The position numbers and the translations under genes were made by a program. Under the pieces are notes generated by a model. The model was not told where the DNA came from, did not search any database, and was given only the letters and a program-made list of their open reading frames with translations. From positions 1-50,682 of the forward strand of contig CAJWAD010000014.1 of NCBI GenBank assembly GCA_913020245.1: a DNA stretch of 50,682 bases, written 5' to 3'. Of this stretch, positions 45,256 to 50,682 are shown in pieces (position 1 is the first letter of the stretch; the number at the start of each line of letters is the position of its first letter). The DNA comes from an uncultured Oleiphilus sp. Its GTDB lineage: Bacteria > Pseudomonadota > Gammaproteobacteria > Pseudomonadales > Oleiphilaceae.

Positions 45256-45585
45256 TCACAAGCGAACATAAAGCTGATCATTTTCTAACCTGATATTTAG
45301 TGCCGTTAGCGACTGTCCCGTGCAGGGACCGCTTATGCAATAGCCTGTGTCACATTCAAATAACGCGCCATGCATCGCGCATAAAATGTAGTGTCCGGTG
45401 GCGTCTATAAAACGGTCAGGCATAAATTCAAGGGTTGCACCAACGTGCGGGCAGCGATTCTGATAAGCATAGAAACCTGTTTCACGCCTGACCACGAATA
45501 TTTCGATGCCCTTTACCGAGAAACCTTTGCTCTCACCGACACCTATATCATTCTGGTTGCATAGTAAATGCTGGTGGTTGTTCAT
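45256..45585 (-). CDS. Rieske [2Fe-2S] domain protein
   Basis: A 109-aa single-domain Rieske ferredoxin. The cluster ligands are in NRCPHVGATLEF (Cys-His) near residue 44 and CAMHGALFECDTG (Cys-His) near 69. The arrangement resembles NirD-like or dioxygenase-associated Rieske ferredoxins but no oxygenase or reductase is nearby. It lies upstream of dksA on the same strand with a gap of 180 bases. Electron partner unknown. Confidence 0.85.
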   Translation of the reverse strand: MNNHQHLLCNQNDIGVGESKGFSVKGIEIFVVRRETGFYAYQNRCPHVGATLEFMPDRFIDATGHYILCAMHGALFECDTGYCISGPCTGQSLTALNIRLENDQLYVRL

Positions 45586-45825
45586 GACAGATTAGGGTTC
45601 ATGTTATGGCTTCATGCTTCGTCATTGCACTAAAATAAAGCGCTGTTTTTTCAAGATGGGTCTGGTGTGTTTAGACTGCATAGATTTTTTAGTTCCAGTG
45701 GCGTTGAGTTTTTAGTTGAAAATCTGACTTAAAATAGCGTCATGTTCAAGTACTGCAATTTATTGATTGATCCCTTATCATCTCCCCTTGTATTGTGATC
45801 GCGTTTTTCATCGTAAGGTATCGGC

Positions 45826-46398
45826 ATGTGGCAAAACATTTTTAGTTTGATTATTGATACGTTCACCACTTTGTATTTAATGGTGATTTTATTGCGTTTT
45901 GTTTTGCAGCTCGCGCGAGCTGATTTCTATAATCCAATTTCTCAGTTTATTGTCAAAGCGACCAATCCACTGGTAATGCCATTCCGAAAAATTATACCTG
46001 GATTTGGCGGCGTCGACTTAGCGTCGCTCGTCCTTGCGTTTGCTTTCCAGTTTTTGATGATTGCGATCAAGCTTTTGGTCCTTGCTGGAGGCCTACCAAA
46101 TATTGGCTCTGTATTGGCTATTTCTGTGGTGCTAGTGTTAGGCGCATTATTAAAACTCTATTTCTGGAGTTTGTTGATTATGATTGTAGCAAGCTGGATT
46201 GCCCCGGGCAGTTCGCACCCTATATTGCTACTTATTAACCAAATATGTGAGCCTATTATGCAGCCTTTCCGCCGCATTATGCCGAACATGGGAGGCTTGG
46301 ACCTTTCGCCCATTCTAGTATTTTTAAGCCTGCAAGTACTGTCGATAGTCTTGTCAGAAGTCGCTCGCCAGCTCGGATTCTCCTTTGCTTTGATTTAA
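45826..46398 (+). CDS. YggT-family integral membrane protein
   Basis: A 190-aa protein with two repeats of the YggT unit, each with hydrophobic helices followed by NPLVMPFRKIIPGFGGVDL (near residue 46) and EPIMQPFRRIMPNMGGLDL (near 143). YggT proteins are linked to osmotic tolerance or cell-division-associated functions in various bacteria, without a settled mechanism. AAGGT lies 7 bases before the ATG. The proC-yggS partners often found beside it are not seen here. Confidence 0.9.
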   Translation: MWQNIFSLIIDTFTTLYLMVILLRFVLQLARADFYNPISQFIVKATNPLVMPFRKIIPGFGGVDLASLVLAFAFQFLMIAIKLLVLAGGLPNIGSVLAISVVLVLGALLKLYFWSLLIMIVASWIAPGSSHPILLLINQICEPIMQPFRRIMPNMGGLDLSPILVFLSLQVLSIVLSEVARQLGFSFALI

Positions 46399-46632
46399 TC
46401 TATCGCCGGATTACAAGTTATTACACAAATAATACCCCTTGAATATGCGCGTATTCGGTAATTAAATTACTGATTAATAACACTTAATAGCGTTATTGCC
46501 TCCAAGAATTTCGTTTCTTTCCCCTAGCTTAACGAGTCCTTACAGCACTGTAGAGGTGAAGTGCCGTAGAGCATCTATACTTTATCAAAACACAACGCGT
46601 CGATACTCGGCGCGTCGATCGTAGGATAATTT

Positions 46633-48585
46633 ATGGGTGAAGCAACGCATCTTCATTGCCTGTCTGAAAAAGTTGAACAATACAGCGACTGGAAGCATAC
46701 CGTTGCGCGAGACATCAAGGCATACCGAAATTGGCTTATACAACACGGGCTTGGTTCAGAAGACATTATTAAGCGGCTGAATGCGAGCGTGCATTCGCTC
46801 TCAACTGATCAGCTTAGCATTGCTTTTGTTGGCGAGTTTTCGCGTGGCAAAACAGAATTAATAAATGCACTATTGTTTGCCGATTTTAACCGTCGTATTT
46901 TACCGTCACAGGCGGGGCGAACGACCATGTGTCCAACCGCCTTATTTTTCGAAAAGACTGATCCTAGAAACTATATTCGCTTGCTGCCTATTGAAACGCG
47001 AAAGTCCGATGTGGCGATGGTTGATTTAGTAAAACGAGGGGAGCAATGGTCCGAGTTTGCCATTGATACGTCTCAGCCCGAGCAAATGAATCTATTACTG
47101 CAGTATGTCGCTGAGACAAAATCAGTGTCTTCTGAGGAAGCGCAATCCTTGGGTTTTGAGCAAGATATGCTTGATGCTGATGAGACTTGCGAAGGGTATT
47201 ATTTCGTCCCTAAGTGGCGACATGCAGAGATTAGTTTAGATAGCCCCTTACTTCGCCAAGGCCTTAGAATTCTTGATACGCCGGGACTTAATGCGTTGGG
47301 TTCTGAGCCTGAGTTAAGTATCGGTATGATCCCAAAAGCCCATGCAGTGTTGTATATGTTAAGCGCGGATACGGGAGTCACCGCGAGCGACATGACCAGT
47401 TGGCATAATTATGTAAATGTAGAAGGGGCCGATCATCGAGCCGGTCGGTTTGCGGTACTCAATAAAGTCGATATTCTCTGGGATGATTTGCAAGGCGATA
47501 CGTACTCGGTTGCAAATATTGAACGTATGCGCAGAGATACCGCCAAGAAACTCAACATGAGTTTAGAGGATGTTTTGCCCCTGTCTGCCAAACAGGCGAT
47601 GCATGCGCAAGCAAAGCATGATGATGATTTGCTTCGTAAAAGCGCGCTACCAAAGTTAGAGGCCTTAATTTCTGAGCGTATTTTACAGCACAAAGAGGGC
47701 CTAATTAATGAGATGTTTCTGGACGATGTGATGTCATTACTCATGAGTAGTGAAAAAGTGCTTACACATCGTTTGCGTAAACTGAAGACTGAATGCCTTC
47801 AACTAGGTGAAAACGTTGTCGATAGTGAAGCGTTAAAAGCCTTGGCGAACAAAACGCAGCAGGATCAAGAGCGCTATCACAAAAAATTAGTCGCGCTAAA
47901 ATCGAGCCATCGTCTGACGGAATCGCAGGGCGAGATTCTTAAAGAGTTAGTCAGTCTCAACGATTTTAAGGCCTTAGAAAATAAGACGCGTACCCAGTTA
48001 GAACATGCGTGGAGTACGTTTGCGATGAGCAATTTGATGGCAAATTTTTTTGTTCAACTCGAACAGCAGCTTGATGCGTTGTATCTCGAGACGAAAATGG
48101 CCGATAAAATGGTCGAAATGATTTATAAGCGATTTAGAGCTGAGGAGTCGGTAGACCATTTATCTGCCAAACCGTTTGATATGCATAAACAGCGCAAGCA
48201 ATTGAACGATCTTAATAGGCAATTGAAGCGTTTCAGACGTCATCCAAAAACGCTAATTACCGAGCAGACTATTTTGATCAAGCGCTTTTTCACCACATTT
48301 GTGGCGGAAGCTCGTTTGCTTATGGAGGCTATTTATGATGAGGCAAACCGCTGGTCGGATGGCGCTTTAATGCCTATTATTCAGTTCACGCGCGAGCAGA
48401 AAAAAACACTCGAAGAGCAAACGCTCGAATTAAAAGAAATGGCCGGTGTATGCCGAGATCAGCGCGAGCAACGCGAGGCCTTGCAAGCCCTTATGCATAA
48501 GTTGCAAGAACAGCGAAATAAAGCGAGTGCCATTCGTCAGCATTTGGCGCAAATGCCCGAGCTCGCCGCCAATTTCACTGGCTAG
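46633..48585 (+). CDS. Dynamin-family GTPase
   Basis: A 650-aa bacterial dynamin-like protein. The G domain includes G1 GEFSRGKTELINALL near residue 68, RTTMCPT (switch threonine) near 95, G3 ILDTPGLNALG near 214 and G4 NKVDILWDD near 277. The C-terminal half is helical with predicted coiled coils (KTRTQLEHAWSTF, QLNDLNRQLKRFRR, EQKKTLEEQTLELKEM). No clear transmembrane paddle is seen, so membrane contact, if any, would be peripheral. AGGA precedes the ATG. Bacterial dynamins act in membrane remodelling or phage defence, but this gene sits in a housekeeping context. Confidence 0.85.
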   Translation: MGEATHLHCLSEKVEQYSDWKHTVARDIKAYRNWLIQHGLGSEDIIKRLNASVHSLSTDQLSIAFVGEFSRGKTELINALLFADFNRRILPSQAGRTTMCPTALFFEKTDPRNYIRLLPIETRKSDVAMVDLVKRGEQWSEFAIDTSQPEQMNLLLQYVAETKSVSSEEAQSLGFEQDMLDADETCEGYYFVPKWRHAEISLDSPLLRQGLRILDTPGLNALGSEPELSIGMIPKAHAVLYMLSADTGVTASDMTSWHNYVNVEGADHRAGRFAVLNKVDILWDDLQGDTYSVANIERMRRDTAKKLNMSLEDVLPLSAKQAMHAQAKHDDDLLRKSALPKLEALISERILQHKEGLINEMFLDDVMSLLMSSEKVLTHRLRKLKTECLQLGENVVDSEALKALANKTQQDQERYHKKLVALKSSHRLTESQGEILKELVSLNDFKALENKTRTQLEHAWSTFAMSNLMANFFVQLEQQLDALYLETKMADKMVEMIYKRFRAEESVDHLSAKPFDMHKQRKQLNDLNRQLKRFRRHPKTLITEQTILIKRFFTTFVAEARLLMEAIYDEANRWSDGALMPIIQFTREQKKTLEEQTLELKEMAGVCRDQREQREALQALMHKLQEQRNKASAIRQHLAQMPELAANFTG

Positions 48586-48650
48586 AGAAGTTGCGTCTGA
48601 TCGGATGCGCGTTTACACTCCGCTGACATTTCTGATAGCGCGCGAGAAAC

Positions 48651-49799
48651 ATGTCCGGTTCCTTTCCCGCGGACTCCGTTGGCTTAGTCCGCCCACATAT
48701 TCAAGTCTTTGAAGAGCCTTTGCATCTCGATTGCGGTCAGGTTTTGGATAAGTATGAACTGATCTACGAAACATACGGTGAACTCAATGCAGAGCGTAGC
48801 AATGCGATTTTAATCTGCCACGCCCTAAGTGGCGACCATCATGCCGCCGGTTTTCATAATCAAGCAGATAAAAAGCCTGGCTGGTGGGACAGCTGTATCG
48901 GACCAGGCAAGCCAATTGATACGCAAGTATTTTTTGTCGTGTGCCTGAATAACTTGGGTGGCTGCAATGGTAGCACCGGGCCTAATAAAGTAAATCCAGA
49001 CACGGGCGACTTATACGGGCCAACGTTCCCCGTTGTGACGGTCCAAGACTGGGTAAAAAGCCAAGTACGTTTGGCTGATATGTTTGGTATTGACGTTTGG
49101 GCAGCCGTTGTTGGCGGCAGCCTTGGGGGTATGCAGGCCTTGCGCTGGTCTCTTGATTTCCCTGACCGGTTAAAACATGCGTTGGTGATAGCTTCTACTC
49201 CGCGATTGACGGCGCAGAATATCGCCTTTAACGAAATTTCCCGCAAAGCGATTACGTCAGACCCCGAGTTTCATGATGGTCGGTATTTTGAGCATAATAC
49301 GGTGCCAACAAAAGGCCTTATGCTAGCTCGTATGATTGGCCACATTACTTACCTTTCTGATGAATCGATGGGAGAAAAGTTCGGCCGCGAGCTAAAAACT
49401 GACGATTTCAACTTTGGTTATGGGGTTGAGTTTGAGGTAGAAAGCTACCTGAATTATCAGGGTAAACGCTTCTCGCAAACCTTCGATGCAAATACCTATT
49501 TATTGATGACCCGCGCACTTGATTATTTTGATCCTGCGGCAGATGTCGGCGGCGATCTGGTCAAAGCACTGGCGCGCGCGACATGCGATTATTTTGTGGT
49601 TTCGTTTAGTTCTGATTGGCGCTTTTCTCCCGCGCGTTCGGAACAGTTAGTGGAGGCCCTCGTAAAGGCGGGTAAAAATGTGAGCTATGCCGAAATTGAG
49701 GCGCCTCACGGCCACGATGCCTTCCTGATTCCAACACCACGTTATTTGGCAATCTTTAGTGCCTACATGAAACGAATTGCTCAGGTGCTTTCGTTATGA
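48651..49799 (+). CDS. metX: Homoserine O-acyltransferase MetX
   Basis: An alpha/beta-hydrolase-fold enzyme of 382 aa that acylates homoserine in methionine synthesis. The catalytic serine is in [14 protein letters not shown] near residue 150; later acidic and histidine members are visible in [12 protein letters not shown] near 310 and APHGHDAFL near 345. [13 protein letters not shown] near 102 is typical. In gammaproteobacteria the MetX paired with MetW may use succinyl-CoA instead of acetyl-CoA; the sequence alone read by eye does not settle this. It overlaps metW by 4 bases. Confidence 0.94.
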   Translation: MSGSFPADSVGLVRPHIQVFEEPLHLDCGQVLDKYELIYETYGELNAERSNAILICHALSGDHHAAGFHNQADKKPGWWDSCIGPGKPIDTQVFFVVCLNNLGGCNGSTGPNKVNPDTGDLYGPTFPVVTVQDWVKSQVRLADMFGIDVWAAVVGGSLGGMQALRWSLDFPDRLKHALVIASTPRLTAQNIAFNEISRKAITSDPEFHDGRYFEHNTVPTKGLMLARMIGHITYLSDESMGEKFGRELKTDDFNFGYGVEFEVESYLNYQGKRFSQTFDANTYLLMTRALDYFDPAADVGGDLVKALARATCDYFVVSFSSDWRFSPARSEQLVEALVKAGKNVSYAEIEAPHGHDAFLIPTPRYLAIFSAYMKRIAQVLSL

Positions 49800-50416
49800 G
49801 CCGCCAAGAGAGCATAAAAATGAGGGGTGATTTAAAACTCATCAGCCCATGGATTGCTGAAGGCACGCAAGTGCTTGATTTGGGTTGTGGTGATGGGACT
49901 TTGCTCGCGCATCTTCAGGTCAGTAAAGGCGTATTAGGCTATGGCGTTGAGATTGATGAAACGCAAATCACGCGCTGCATTGAGAAGGGCGTAAATGTAA
50001 TAGAGCATGACCTAGATCAGCGAGGCTTATACCAATTTGCCGATCAGCAGTTTGATACCGTGATTATGACGCAGGCCCTGCAGGCCGTTCGGCGGCCGGA
50101 TGTGATGATTGATGAAATGCTCCGCTTAGGTAAGCAGGGTGTCGTGACCTTTCCGAATTTTGGCCATTGGCGTTGCCGGCAATACCTGAGTTTAAGGGGT
50201 AAAATGCCGATGTCGAAAACCTTGCCATATACTTGGTTTAATACACCGAATATCCACCTCTGCACCTTCAAAGATTTTGAAGCCTTGTGCGAGACAAAAG
50301 GGATTCGTATTGTTAACCGAATGGTGGTTAATGAGGATTTTGAAAGGCATAGTTTTGCGCGTATGTGGCCAAACCTTTTGGCTGAATTTGCCGTATACCG
50401 TATTGAGCGAGCGTAA
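49796..50416 (+). CDS. metW: Methionine biosynthesis protein MetW
   Basis: A 206-aa class I SAM-dependent methyltransferase-fold protein with motif [16 protein letters not shown] near residue 23 and [16 protein letters not shown] near 85. It is required along with MetX for efficient homoserine acylation in several proteobacteria; whether it methylates anything is unclear. The ATGA overlap with metX implies coupled translation. Confidence 0.94.
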   Translation: MSRQESIKMRGDLKLISPWIAEGTQVLDLGCGDGTLLAHLQVSKGVLGYGVEIDETQITRCIEKGVNVIEHDLDQRGLYQFADQQFDTVIMTQALQAVRRPDVMIDEMLRLGKQGVVTFPNFGHWRCRQYLSLRGKMPMSKTLPYTWFNTPNIHLCTFKDFEALCETKGIRIVNRMVVNEDFERHSFARMWPNLLAEFAVYRIERA

Positions 50417-50438
50417 CCAAATGCGCCGGGAGGCATAA

Positions 50439-50682
50439 ATGAAAACCGACTACTTAAACCAATTCGTGATCATCGGGTTATTTTGGCTGCTAATGGCCAT
50501 CAGTTTGACGGTAAATGCGGAACAGAAAAAAGTATTTGATGGGCCTGACGGCAGCGAATACGAAGTGCATTATATGGCGTTTGAAAGTACCTTTTTAGAC
50601 AAGGATATCGCGCGTCAATATGGCCTTGTCCGAAGCAAAGCGATGGGTGTGTTGAATGTTAGCATGATACATGTATCAGCAA
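50439..50682 (+). CDS. DUF4426-type exported protein (3' end outside window)
   Basis: The first 81 codons of a gene following metW. A signal peptide is seen (MKTDYLNQ, then hydrophobic FVIIGLFWLLMAISLTV, cut near VNAEQ), so the product is periplasmic or membrane-bound. The mature part (FDGPDGSEYEVHYMAFESTF) and the position after metW suggest DUF4426. GGGAGG sits 5 bases before the ATG. Function of the family is unknown. Confidence 0.8.
   Translation, partial: MKTDYLNQFVIIGLFWLLMAISLTVNAEQKKVFDGPDGSEYEVHYMAFESTFLDKDIARQYGLVRSKAMGVLNVSMIHVSA

Overview
The window looks like an origin-proximal piece of a moderate-GC gammaproteobacterial chromosome. It opens inside gyrB, which in this class normally follows dnaA-dnaN-recF. 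It also carries the dksA-gluQ-[NtrC-type regulator]-pcnB-folK-panB-panC-pgi run, divergent trxA/ppx, and a metX-metW-DUF4426 run. These arrangements are familiar from Pseudomonas and related Pseudomonadales/Oceanospirillales-type lineages. The genus cannot be named from the sequence alone. I saw no insertion sequences, CRISPR arrays, tRNA or rRNA genes.

Layout. (1) 1-2.4 kb: gyrB 3' end, a GNAT acetyltransferase, a PilZ-domain gene, and a 26-codon ORF with a perfect Shine-Dalgarno sequence. (2) 2.8-7.0 kb: a polyamine ABC transporter (potG-H-I, then potF). (3) 7.0-26 kb: a large polyamine/omega-amino-acid catabolic block. It holds three PuuB-type oxidases, two PuuA-type gamma-glutamylpolyamine synthetases, agmatinase, two aldehyde dehydrogenases of PuuC and GabD type, an omega-amino acid:pyruvate aminotransferase with MmsA, alanine dehydrogenase with a divergent Lrp-type regulator, a thiolase-like protein, and a PuuR-type repressor. 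(4) 27-31.2 kb: an AapJQMP-type amino-acid ABC transporter, followed by a 53-aa one-helix membrane ORF. (5) 31.6-50.7 kb: mostly housekeeping genes (mobA, trxA, ppx, tsaD-folB-folK, pgi, panC-panB-folK-pcnB, a CbrB-like regulator, gluQ, dksA, Rieske protein, YggT, a dynamin-like GTPase, metX-metW).

How the genes work together. Imported or agmatine-derived putrescine would be gamma-glutamylated (PuuA), oxidised (PuuB), dehydrogenated (PuuC) and, after removal of glutamate, funnelled through succinate semialdehyde (GabD). Three-carbon amines would give beta-alanine, which the aminotransferase and MmsA turn into acetyl-CoA; the alanine formed could be recycled to pyruvate by alanine dehydrogenase. 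The hydrolase PuuD and a clear GABA aminotransferase are not in the window. Several divergent promoters in this block carry AT-rich boxes (core CAATATATTG, or TGTAAAATATAWTTTA) that resemble the E. coli PuuR operator as I remember it.

The most interesting non-coding signal is the 723-bp gap between the CbrB-like regulator and pcnB. This is where Pseudomonas encodes the small RNA CrcZ. On the minus strand the gap has three near-identical GCAAAAATAAARATA blocks between hairpins, as expected for a decoy RNA that binds Hfq/Crc. The partner kinase gene cbrA is absent from the locus.
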